Assembly (NCBI GenBank): GCA_027450145.1
Contig: DAIDKH010000028.1
Location: 1-52,319 of the forward strand
Reading direction: 5' to 3'
Length of the DNA stretch: 52,319 bases
Source of the DNA: Chthonomonadaceae bacterium
Lineage (GTDB): Bacteria > Armatimonadota > Chthonomonadetes > Chthonomonadales > Chthonomonadaceae
Shown piece after piece: positions 26,844 through 34,684 of this stretch. The position numbers and the translations under genes were made by a program. Position 1 is the stretch's first letter; each line of letters opens with the position of its first letter. Under the pieces are notes generated by a model. The model was not told where the DNA came from and did not search any database. It worked only from the letters and a program-made list of their open reading frames with translations.

Positions 26844-27421
26844 TGCGGCTGACCTCGGTCTAAACTTCCATTTAAGCGCTGGGATCGTAGTTGGTAAAGC
26901 CCGATGAAAGGATTTTCTACTCCCAATTTCAATAATCCTTCACTAACCGCTAATTTTCACTCTTGTAACCGATATCGTGCCACTCGTTTACTAAATACCA
27001 TCACTTCCCAACGCGGACACAGTTGAACTAACGGATCGTTTGATAGGTCACGGTAGTGATCGTGCAATTGCAAGGCGTGTAATGGAAAACCGTGTTCATC
27101 AACTCCCATACCGCTGCATCTATCAGTCACATCGCGGTGAGCACGAAAGTTTACCTGCTTTTGTGCAGCCGTTTGGCAGGTGAAACACTAGCTCGCGGCA
27201 AGACGCATCATACCAGGCCAGGCTGACTTTAGCGTTTCAAGAGTGTAATTGCTGATAGTTAAAGCTAACATGAAATTGAAGGATTAGTTATACCTGGTGT
27301 TCAATATGCGTCTAAATAGAGATAGACGATGGCTGCACCCGATTTGCAAGCGAACTAAAGGTAATGCGCCACTGATCGGTTGCTTAAATTCAAATTACAG
27401 TAAGTGAAGGAATGCCGATCC
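26844..27421. other. Intergenic region between the divergent defence cassette and the duplicated genes; holds repeat copy 1
   Basis: About 580 bases without a supportable gene. The first ~160 bases should contain the promoter of the minus-strand defence operon; I could not place it with confidence. Bases 27007-27315 are copy 1 of a ~308-bp repeat. The last ~105 bases lead to the downstream gene, with AAGG (27407-27410) 11 bases before its ATG. Confidence 0.6.
27007..27315 (+). repeat. Direct repeat copy 1 (~309 bp), upstream of the first duplicated gene
   Basis: Shares long matching blocks with 29147-29454 in the same order and orientation, from CCCAACGCGGACAC to TTCAATATGCGTCTAA. Clear anchors include CAGTCACAT, CAGCCGTTTG, AGACGCATCATACCA and GCGTTTCAAGAGTGT. 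The two copies differ by scattered substitutions and small indels. The copy ends 106 bases before the ATG at 27422. A minus-strand frame of ~75 codons beginning near 27203 is open through much of this copy but is disrupted in copy 2. Confidence 0.9.
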
Positions 27422-29047
27422 ATGAAGAAATCGCGCGCAGATCGTGCCACAAATGATATGAGTGAGACCGACCAACAGAGCCGTACCTTTGCACCTAACC
27501 GAGTGAGATTACCAAACGAAAGAGAAAAGACTTCAGCAACACCAGCGAGTCCACCGGAGAAAAGGGCCAGGGCCAATCGGCCAGCCATTGTTATCCCTAT
27601 AGTTCTACTGGTGATCGGTATTGGATTTGCGTTGCATCTACCGCAGGTTATCTCCAAGCATATGACGAGGAAGGAATCCTTCTCACCAGCCAGTACGTCC
27701 GACGGGGAAGCACTTTTTGTTCAGGCAGGTCAGTTAATTTCAACCAACATTGCAAATGTGAACGGCAATGTTGCCGGTTGGATTGTCACACCTGATTATC
27801 AGACCCTTTCCATGTTGGGCATGACAGGCATGGCGCCGGAAGCAGGTGACCGTTCTCCAAGACTCGGTAGTGCCTCTCAGGTACGCGCACGCCAAGTGGA
27901 AGAGATAAGTGCCGTAATGAACAGCAATAAAACCGCCATGAGCGACATTTCCATGGGATTGGGTAAAGATTGCATAATGGAAGGCAACGACAGTGAGTTC
28001 GTGACCAACCGTTGCAGCGCACTGCTTCTGTTGCGGGCTTACCTGCACTTGTTGCAACACGATTACAATGGGGCAATTTCCGACGCATTTATCACGTTAA
28101 AGCTGGACAGTCTGTTGAGCCGGAACGCTGCCATACGTAATTTCGCGCAAATACTCCGTTTGAATGGGGCAGCTCGCTCGCTTATCATTTATGTACTGCA
28201 GTTGCAGTATCCGCACTTTCCGTCTGTCACTGGCGCCCTGCCAGGTGTGTCTCGCGCAGTAATTGCGAAAATACAGAAGGAATTCAATGCCTATGTGGCA
28301 CAACGCGTTTCTTTGGGGGAAGTGCTTACTGCGTATTCGGATAGGTACGCAGTGAAGCTCATGAAAATGCTGCCTTCTGCAGGTGCATTGAGACCAGTTG
28401 CCACGGCGTTGTTTGATAATACCGTTCACCCGCCTATAAACTCCAGTTCAAATATGACCTCATCCAATAGGGTCATTACGCCCAAGAGTCTGCTCAACGA
28501 ATACGAATATGAAATGACGCGGTATATAGCATCGGTAAAGGGTCAGTATCAACAAGGTGAAGTCTACCCTTTACAATCATGGCAGAATCTGCTCATTCAA
28601 GCGGCGCCATCTGTGGGTGTACGCCTACGGCCAATGCCGCCTCTTACGCTGGACGAACATGCAGATTTGGCGTGGGACAGGATGGTACAGGTAACACTGG
28701 CCGAGCTGCTCTATGAGTACGATCATGGTACCCTGCCCGCATCGTTGAACAAGTTGGTTCCCCGCTATTTACCTGTAGTACCGGTAGATCCCTTTGCGCG
28801 AAAACCAGAAGCGCTACGGTATTTGGTGGCCGAGCCAAAGAATATGCCTTTTGGTTCGTTCAACTGTGGTGGATTAGTATACAGCGTTGGCCCGGATGGC
28901 AGTGACAATGAGGGACAGCCATATGAGACGTTTGAACCTGCAGGGAGCTTTGGAGGCAGGCAGCCTCAGTCATTGAACCCTATGACAAAGGGTGATCTTG
29001 TGGTTAACAACGAAGACGAAACGGCTTGGGAATTGAGTTACAGGTAG
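27422..29047 (+). CDS. Membrane-anchored protein of unknown function, tandem copy 1
   Basis: 541 residues from ATG 27422 (AAGG 11 bases upstream; a GTG at 27404 is possible). A charged 50-residue N-terminus precedes one membrane segment (about 55-72); the rest should be periplasmic and mostly helical. It is a paralogue of the product of 29558-31186. Shared blocks are ALFVQAGQLIS/ALLMHAGKLIS, PxYQTLSM, CIMEGxxxExxxNRCSxLLLL, LDSLLSR, LNGxARSLIVYVLQL and DEHADxAWDRMVQVTLAELLYE. The C-terminal 70 residues (LPASLNKLVPRYLPVVPVDPF...LVYSVGPDGSDNEGQPYE) form a module seen at the end of many planctomycete-type secreted and pseudopilin-like proteins. No catalytic motif was recognised. Confidence 0.75.
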   Translation: MKKSRADRATNDMSETDQQSRTFAPNRVRLPNEREKTSATPASPPEKRARANRPAIVIPIVLLVIGIGFALHLPQVISKHMTRKESFSPASTSDGEALFVQAGQLISTNIANVNGNVAGWIVTPDYQTLSMLGMTGMAPEAGDRSPRLGSASQVRARQVEEISAVMNSNKTAMSDISMGLGKDCIMEGNDSEFVTNRCSALLLLRAYLHLLQHDYNGAISDAFITLKLDSLLSRNAAIRNFAQILRLNGAARSLIIYVLQLQYPHFPSVTGALPGVSRAVIAKIQKEFNAYVAQRVSLGEVLTAYSDRYAVKLMKMLPSAGALRPVATALFDNTVHPPINSSSNMTSSNRVITPKSLLNEYEYEMTRYIASVKGQYQQGEVYPLQSWQNLLIQAAPSVGVRLRPMPPLTLDEHADLAWDRMVQVTLAELLYEYDHGTLPASLNKLVPRYLPVVPVDPFARKPEALRYLVAEPKNMPFGSFNCGGLVYSVGPDGSDNEGQPYETFEPAGSFGGRQPQSLNPMTKGDLVVNNEDETAWELSYR

Positions 29048-29557
29048 GTGTCTACGGTGAACTGTTGCTGAAGGACTGGATTGCGTGAGCTGTGACCTGT
29101 CGACCAACGATGGAGTCTGTCGCATTTATGTTTGTGTACAGGACTACCCAACGCGGACACATTCGAAATAACGGATCTTTTGACCAGTCACGGTGGTGCT
29201 ATTGCAATTAAAAAGCGTGTGGTGAAAACAGTGTTCGTCAACTCCCATATCGCCGCGTCTACCAGTCACATTGCAGTGAACACGAAAATCTACGTGCTTG
29301 TTCGCAGCCGTTTGACAGGTGAGGCACTAGCTCGGGCCGAGACGCATCATACCACGCCAGAAAGGCTTTGGCGTTTCAAGAGTGTCATTCCTGATATTTG
29401 AGGCCAACATGAAATTGCAGGAATAGTTATATCGGGTGTTCAATATGCGTCTAACATTGGTTTTTTTTCCTGGTTAATTCGTGTTTATGCTCTAAGATAT
29501 AGAAATGACCGTCACCGTAAAATGGTTGACGTGTCTATAACGAGGTGAGGTGAGCAA
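29048..29557 (+). other. Intergenic region between the tandem paralogues; holds repeat copy 2
   Basis: 510 bases. Bases 29147-29454 are repeat copy 2. An 89-codon plus-strand frame (29132-29401) runs through the repeat but is interrupted by stops in copy 1, so I do not call it a gene. A T8 tract sits at 29460-29467. GAGGTGAGG directly before the ATG at 29558 is the ribosome-binding site of the second paralogue. Confidence 0.6.
29147..29454 (+). repeat. Direct repeat copy 2 (~308 bp), upstream of the second duplicated gene
   Basis: Counterpart of 27007-27315 at an offset of 2140 bases; the paralogous ATGs are offset by 2136 bases. It ends 103 bases before the ATG at 29558, almost the same spacing as copy 1, so promoter region and gene were duplicated as one unit. 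Confidence 0.9.
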
Positions 29558-31186
29558 ATGAAGCTAAAGCAGCACTCACCGCTAGTGCCTGATAAGTTCT
29601 CTGACAACAGGCAGAAGGCGGCGGTTGAACCGAATACTGGGCGATTGCCTAATGACCACGACGTTCATTTAGTTAGGGCCCACCGACTAGGTGGTGTAAC
29701 CAGGTTAGCTGTTCGCGGTGCGGTAATTGTTGGCCTTGCCCTTGCAGCGGTCTCGGTTTTAACCAAAGTTCGCCTCCGCCTAAAGGTGGCAGAGCGCAAT
29801 CCTTTACCTATTTCTATTGTGGCAGTAAAAACTCCGTTACGTTATCTCGATGGTGCCGCCCTACTCATGCACGCCGGTAAGTTGATCTCTATTAATGAGA
29901 TTGGTGCAAATTCCCGGTTTGTGAGTTGGTTTACCAACCCGAATTACCAAACACTGTCAATGGTAAATCCTATCCCGTACCCTGCGGGAACCGGTACCAC
30001 AACGACCGCAGCTGCCAACAACGCCTTGTTCACCCAGCAGAAGATTGCACTATTTAGTGCCATGCTGGCCAAGAATAAAAAAGCACTGGCCGACATCCAC
30101 CGTGGTATGCGCGAAGGCTGCATCATGGAAGGCGTACCTGGTGAATACATTGCCAACCGGTGCAGTGGACTTTTGCTTCTTCACGCCTATTTGCAGTTGC
30201 TAAAGAAGAACTATGATGGCGCCCTCCACGATGCGTTCGACACATTAAACCTTGACAGTCTTCTCAGTCGTGATGCCAACGTCCGCAACTATGGCCAGTT
30301 GTTACAATTAAATGGACTTGCCCGATCACTTATTGTGTACGTCCTTCAACTAGAGGACCCCGGTTTTCCACAGTTTGGTGCCGGCAAGCAATTACTATCG
30401 CGCCACCAAGTGGTTCGTTTGCAGAATCAGATGAATGCCTACATGCAGCACCGTGTTTCGCTGGTTGATGTGTTGAATGCCCAGACCGAGCGGTACGCTC
30501 ACAAGTTGGCGGGGTTGTTAGCCACGTACTATACGCCTCATGCACTTGCCATTGAAAAGGCCAAGGGCGAAACGAGCCCCACCATCCTTCAGCGACTCGA
30601 GGCTACACATGACGTTTTAACCTACAGCCGCAAAGAGTTTCTCACCCGTTACGAGGAGGCAATGAAGTCATATATTGCTTCTGTAGCGGGGCAGTACCGA
30701 CCTCTAAAGCGCTATCCATTAAGCTCCTGGCAGAGATGGCTCAGTCGAAGGTCGACCTCGATTTCTGTGAAGTTGAGACCACCAATCCCTCTTACTGTCG
30801 ACGAGCATGCGGATATTGCGTGGGACCGGATGGTACAGGTTACCTTGGCAGAACTGCTTTATGAGTTCGATCACAAAACTCTGCCTCCAACATTGCAGGC
30901 TCTTGTGCCGGAGTACCTGCCTGCTGTACCCATTGATCCTTTTGCGCGCCAACCCGCGCCGCTGCTCTACTACGTTACGCCGCCTAATCAGCTGCAATAT
31001 AACCCCACCAACAGCGTTGGGCTCGTTTACAGCGTGGGCCCCGATGGTGTGGATGATAACGGGCAGCCATATGAGGAATATCAGCCTTTGGGCCGCTATA
31101 ATGGGTTGCAGTCGCAATCGCTTAACCCTTCGACCAAGGGTGATCTTGTGGTGAATTATGAGGATGAACAGGCGTGGAATCAATGA
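29558..31186 (+). CDS. Membrane-anchored protein of unknown function, tandem copy 2
   Basis: 542 residues; GAGGTGAGG lies just upstream of the ATG. A hydrophilic N-terminus, one membrane segment (about 50-68) and a large, probably periplasmic domain parallel those of the protein encoded at 27422-29047. The N-terminal 70 residues have diverged strongly, while the helical core and the C-terminal module (LPPTLQALVPEYLPAVPIDPF, LVYSVGPDGVDDNGQPYEEY, SLNPSTKGDLVVNYEDE) are well conserved. Copy 2 has an extra segment around residues 345-360 and a slightly altered CIMEG block (GCIMEGVPGEYIANRCSGLLLL). Its TGA overlaps the next ATG, so it is coupled to a third membrane protein that copy 1 lacks. Confidence 0.75.
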   Translation: MKLKQHSPLVPDKFSDNRQKAAVEPNTGRLPNDHDVHLVRAHRLGGVTRLAVRGAVIVGLALAAVSVLTKVRLRLKVAERNPLPISIVAVKTPLRYLDGAALLMHAGKLISINEIGANSRFVSWFTNPNYQTLSMVNPIPYPAGTGTTTTAAANNALFTQQKIALFSAMLAKNKKALADIHRGMREGCIMEGVPGEYIANRCSGLLLLHAYLQLLKKNYDGALHDAFDTLNLDSLLSRDANVRNYGQLLQLNGLARSLIVYVLQLEDPGFPQFGAGKQLLSRHQVVRLQNQMNAYMQHRVSLVDVLNAQTERYAHKLAGLLATYYTPHALAIEKAKGETSPTILQRLEATHDVLTYSRKEFLTRYEEAMKSYIASVAGQYRPLKRYPLSSWQRWLSRRSTSISVKLRPPIPLTVDEHADIAWDRMVQVTLAELLYEFDHKTLPPTLQALVPEYLPAVPIDPFARQPAPLLYYVTPPNQLQYNPTNSVGLVYSVGPDGVDDNGQPYEEYQPLGRYNGLQSQSLNPSTKGDLVVNYEDEQAWNQ

Positions 31187-32658
31187 GAAGGACACCCAAA
31201 ACACCAATTGCGGCAGTCTCTGAGGTTGGCCTGCTGCCTGTAGATAGTACGGGGGAGGTAAGGACTGCTGCGCAGCTGCAGCGGATTTTGTATTCGTGGC
31301 GGCTTCGCTCGGATGCTCTAGTTGCTCGTGTATGGATTCTTGCCGGCTATGGTTTCTGGCCGGCTGCCGTTGTCGCGGGTATTATGCATCAGCATAAAGA
31401 CGTAATATATCTGGCAGCTTTAGGGGTTTCATCTGAAGTAGTGCGCCAGTTGCGTGTACAACACCGAGGCGCGGGATTAGCAGCGGATACCGCCGATGTA
31501 GATCTAGGATGGCTGCATGCTCTCGTGGAACTTGAGTCAGCTGCAGTTGGCGAAGTACAGATCGCGTGTCGTACACGGATAATTCGTGCCTTACGGTCGC
31601 TAAACCAAGATAACCGGATGGTGCTGGATGCCGCAACTGAGGTTCGTCTACGACGACACCTTCGGTTGCTGCCTGCGATAAAACAGTCGCAGTTCGCCGT
31701 AGCCATACTCGATAGCTATGCTGCAATGAAACACCCAGGAGCGCGGGCTGAAGCGCAAAATCTGCTCAATTTGTCGCCGGTACCGCGGATACACGCGGCT
31801 GCGAAGAACTACCTTCAGGTGATTGAGGAAGCGGGGATGGAGCCCGACCTGGAGACTGAGGAGGTTCCCGATGTCCATGACATGGCGGTCGTTAACGCTC
31901 CTCGGACCGAAATTGAGCCAACGGGTGGTGACGGTACGCCAACTGTTAATCCGTTGCGCAAAGCAGGTAAATTCGGTGTACGAAGGCAGGTGCTCATGAT
32001 GGCATTAGCTGTAATGACACCCACGGGCGTGGTGTACGGTGTTCAGGATGCGATAAAACGGCAATATTGGGGTGTTGCGGGCAACGTTGTCCTGGCGGTC
32101 ACTCCGCTTGCTCTTTCGCTCTTAGCTGCGAACAACAGGCAGCTGAGGAAGTTAAGGGAGTTATCGCAGAGTGACCACCTGGACGCTATACCACCGCTAA
32201 CTGAAGTGCTTGATTCACTGGAGGTCGAGGCGGTGAAGCTGGCACTTTCTGGCTTAACTCGCCTGCTTCCCGCAATGCGGCCGAGCGACGCTCTCCTACT
32301 CTCCTCCAAGCATAGGGCTATTCTCTACCGCTATCTCGACATTGGCCTTGCAGACGAGTACGAAGAGTTCATTCAGGCCGTTTTAAAGGCGCTTGCCCAA
32401 ATTGGAGACCAGTCTGCAGTTCGGCCGGTAGAACGACTGACTACCGATACGGTCTTTACTCCTGCACAAAAACGTGTGCAGTCCGGGGCGGTAGCGTGCC
32501 TGCAAATGCTGCCACTCACGGCGGATCATACCGAGCATATTACAACTCTACTTCGCGCGGCTGCATCGGAACCTCTTGCGGAGGTTTTACTGCGGCCTGG
32601 CACAAATGTGAGCGAGAATAACAACCTGCTTCACACAACTGACGATATTTTGCAATAA
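31183..32658 (+). CDS. Multi-segment membrane protein with HEAT-like helical repeats, unknown function
   Basis: 491 residues from ATG 31183, which overlaps the preceding stop as ATGA; an in-frame GTG at 31174 lies inside the previous gene. Hydrophobic segments occur at about 47-66, 267-285 and 295-315. Between and after them are leucine-rich helical stretches resembling HEAT-type repeats (VVLDAATEVRLRRHLRLLPAI, LDSLEVEAVKLALSGLTRLLPAM, QAVLKALAQIGDQSAVRPVERL). The last has the form of a classical HEAT repeat in which neighbouring intervals are scored for damage or load. No enzymatic motif was recognised. Coupling to paralogue 2 suggests that the two products act together in the membrane. The following 285 bases up to the convergent gene contain no recognisable terminator. 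Confidence 0.65.
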   Translation: MRRTPKTPIAAVSEVGLLPVDSTGEVRTAAQLQRILYSWRLRSDALVARVWILAGYGFWPAAVVAGIMHQHKDVIYLAALGVSSEVVRQLRVQHRGAGLAADTADVDLGWLHALVELESAAVGEVQIACRTRIIRALRSLNQDNRMVLDAATEVRLRRHLRLLPAIKQSQFAVAILDSYAAMKHPGARAEAQNLLNLSPVPRIHAAAKNYLQVIEEAGMEPDLETEEVPDVHDMAVVNAPRTEIEPTGGDGTPTVNPLRKAGKFGVRRQVLMMALAVMTPTGVVYGVQDAIKRQYWGVAGNVVLAVTPLALSLLAANNRQLRKLRELSQSDHLDAIPPLTEVLDSLEVEAVKLALSGLTRLLPAMRPSDALLLSSKHRAILYRYLDIGLADEYEEFIQAVLKALAQIGDQSAVRPVERLTTDTVFTPAQKRVQSGAVACLQMLPLTADHTEHITTLLRAAASEPLAEVLLRPGTNVSENNNLLHTTDDILQ

Positions 32659-32943
32659 GGCGTTGCGGTGGAAGGGAAGCATCTGTGCATCGTCGCGCCA
32701 TATGTGCAAACGCGTTTGCGCTTCTAATGCACACCGTGGCGGCTCGCACAAGAGGCTTACTAAGTAAACTAGATGCATTTGTGTTCGCCAGCTCGCTACC
32801 GTCGTGAGTACCTGTAGTGATGAACGTATTGGTTATTGCCCGAAAGGAATTGCACCGTCGGTTGTGACCCGGCGGGCTTCCTGCGGGCCGCGAGTACTCC
32901 TGGCGCATCATCGCTACAATTTTAAAGTCGGTAACCGTAGTTA

Positions 32944-34137
32944 CTACCGCTCGGATCCAGAGAATCGATAGCCTTTACACCACGTTGCACTGTCTACATT
33001 TACCAGACCCTGTACAAGAGCATAGGACGTCTTTCCACCAATGGTATGTAGTATCAGCCGGGACGCCCAGAGTTCGCGGTGGCCACCATATGGTGCGAGC
33101 GAACGTTTTGTTACCGTGATGTAATGTTTGTGGTCCGGGGAAAATATGAGCGATGCCCCATAACCCAGAAATCTGGTGAGTCCTGTTTGCGTGTTAACAA
33201 GAAAATAGGCCAACTCGTGGTACGTACTTATACTGAAGTCCTCTGTCAAAATACTTTGTCCTGGTATTCCGCTGTCTCCGCCTCCGGTAGCCGAATATTG
33301 ATCAGGGTCGAACTGAAACCACGCATTCAGCGGATCATCTGGAGCCAGATGTAGGAGCACAGTGTGCTGAGAAGGTGGCGTAGTTTTGAGATCAATGTGG
33401 TCAAGAATAATTCGCTGACCCGCTCCCTTGTGCACAAGTAGATAGCTATAGAGTTGGCCATTATAGTTCCAGAATGCTACGAGGTGATGACTGGACGATT
33501 TTTGAAATAGTGGCGTATTGGTGCCTAAACGCCATATTTGAATGGTGGAATCGTTATTACCTGTCCACTTAATTGTGTATTTTCCATCCGGAGACTTGTC
33601 TGTGTCAAAGTAAAAGTTACTGCTTGATTGTTTATGGGGATTCACTATTAAGGGCTTGCTGTTTGAAAATGAGACTGCGCTGCTGTTAGAGTTCCACCGT
33701 GTACAGTAGCCGAAGGTGTCCACATTTTCGGTTTGCCGCGCAATTATGCGGTGACGGCTTACACTGTACACGCAGAGCCATTCCTGAGCATATACGTCCG
33801 AATGCTGCCTAATTCGCACGAACGCAATATATCCTCCCGATGGAGAGAAGAGCGGATCGACATCGTCACAATGGCCGAACGTAATTTGCTGCTTTCGTTT
33901 TGTGAGGGGATTCAGAAGGTAAATGTGGTAGTTACTTAAGCGATGAGAGGCAGGCGGGTAGTAGTATCGTGCGCTGTAGGCAATCTGGGCGTACGTTGGA
34001 ATTGGCATGATGCAAAACAGCAAAACAAAAAGCCGCGTGCAGCGCAAACTGTTTGGTCTGTGCGGCGTCCTTTGAACTATTGGTTTCTTCCTTCTAATCT
34101 CGAGCCATAGCTTTGAACTGGCGATTGATTCTTTCAT
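32944..34137 (-). CDS. Secreted TolB/PD40-type beta-propeller-like protein
   Basis: 397 residues. An unusually long basic N-terminus (about 33 residues) precedes a hydrophobic export segment (RLFVLLFCIMPIPTYA, about 35-50), so the true start may be later, but no better start codon with a ribosome-binding site is visible. The mature part has repeats of the dipeptidyl-peptidase/TolB propeller kind: YHIYLLNPLTKRKQQITFG, DPLFSPSGGYIAFVR, RWNSNSSAVSFSN, DTDKSPDGKYTIKW and SLIFSPDHKHYITV. No serine-hydrolase domain follows the propeller, so it is a stand-alone sensor or binding protein rather than a peptidase. It is separated from its neighbours on both sides and may be monocistronic. Confidence 0.6.
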   Translation of the reverse strand: MKESIASSKLWLEIRRKKPIVQRTPHRPNSLRCTRLFVLLFCIMPIPTYAQIAYSARYYYPPASHRLSNYHIYLLNPLTKRKQQITFGHCDDVDPLFSPSGGYIAFVRIRQHSDVYAQEWLCVYSVSRHRIIARQTENVDTFGYCTRWNSNSSAVSFSNSKPLIVNPHKQSSSNFYFDTDKSPDGKYTIKWTGNNDSTIQIWRLGTNTPLFQKSSSHHLVAFWNYNGQLYSYLLVHKGAGQRIILDHIDLKTTPPSQHTVLLHLAPDDPLNAWFQFDPDQYSATGGGDSGIPGQSILTEDFSISTYHELAYFLVNTQTGLTRFLGYGASLIFSPDHKHYITVTKRSLAPYGGHRELWASRLILHTIGGKTSYALVQGLVNVDSATWCKGYRFSGSER

Positions 34138-34684
34138 TGTGCGTATAGTGTGCTTTAGATGAGATGGCAGTAAACTACGGACGAGCAGTTGAATGGATTA
34201 CATTGCGGTAATGTGGTGCCGTTCTGAGATGCGGTTTAAGGCAAAAACCTATAGCGGTTTTGAATGTGAGCATACCACAACTCAACTACTTGTGATGCAT
34301 ACGCTGCAACAAATTTGGGCGGGAGCACGCTAGCGAATCAAGTCAGGTAAGATGCGCCTGGACTCGGTTGTGATTAAGATTGTCGCCGCGACAACTTTTG
34401 AATGCAAATCACGTGAATTTGGCGAGTTCTCATTGGAGCTGAACGCGGGCCGGCCGACCGCACGTCCCTAAATGAAGCGCTAATGGTGTGCAACGCAGCT
34501 AGATTGGCCAGATGGCGAAAAGCGCAGTATATTGCCGTGTGTTTAATTCCCCTAAAGATGGCTCGCTGAAAACTTACGAGACACCGTATGGCAGCCACTA
34601 GCTAGTGGCTGCCGGGATGGAAAGCAGCAGTGAATATACTTTGAGTCGCTGCTCGTTCAGTGAATTCACAGGAGCCGTATCTAA
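34138..34684. other. Intergenic region with a perfect palindrome
   Basis: 547 bases with no supportable gene (a 74-codon minus-strand frame at 34374-34598 has no family resemblance). The stretch nearest 34138 must hold the promoter for the propeller gene, not resolved. The main structure is the 24-bp palindrome at 34590-34613, listed separately. Confidence 0.5.
34590..34613. repeat. Perfect 24-bp palindrome
   Basis: GGCAGCCACTA, then GC, then TAGTGGCTGCC: every base pairs. It lies 71 bases beyond the stop of the glycoside hydrolase gene on the minus strand. There is no T-tract on either side, so it is not a standard rho-independent terminator. It may be an RNA-stabilising 3' hairpin or a binding site for a dimeric regulator. 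Confidence 0.6.

Noticed and set aside
29132-29401. 89-codon plus-strand ORF inside repeat copy 2
   Set aside because: The same frame in repeat copy 1 is broken by stops and indels, no ribosome-binding site is present, and the sequence resembles no protein family I know.
34374-34598. 74-codon minus-strand ORF in the gap beyond the glycoside hydrolase
   Set aside because: No ribosome-binding site or family resemblance; composition like random translation of noncoding DNA.
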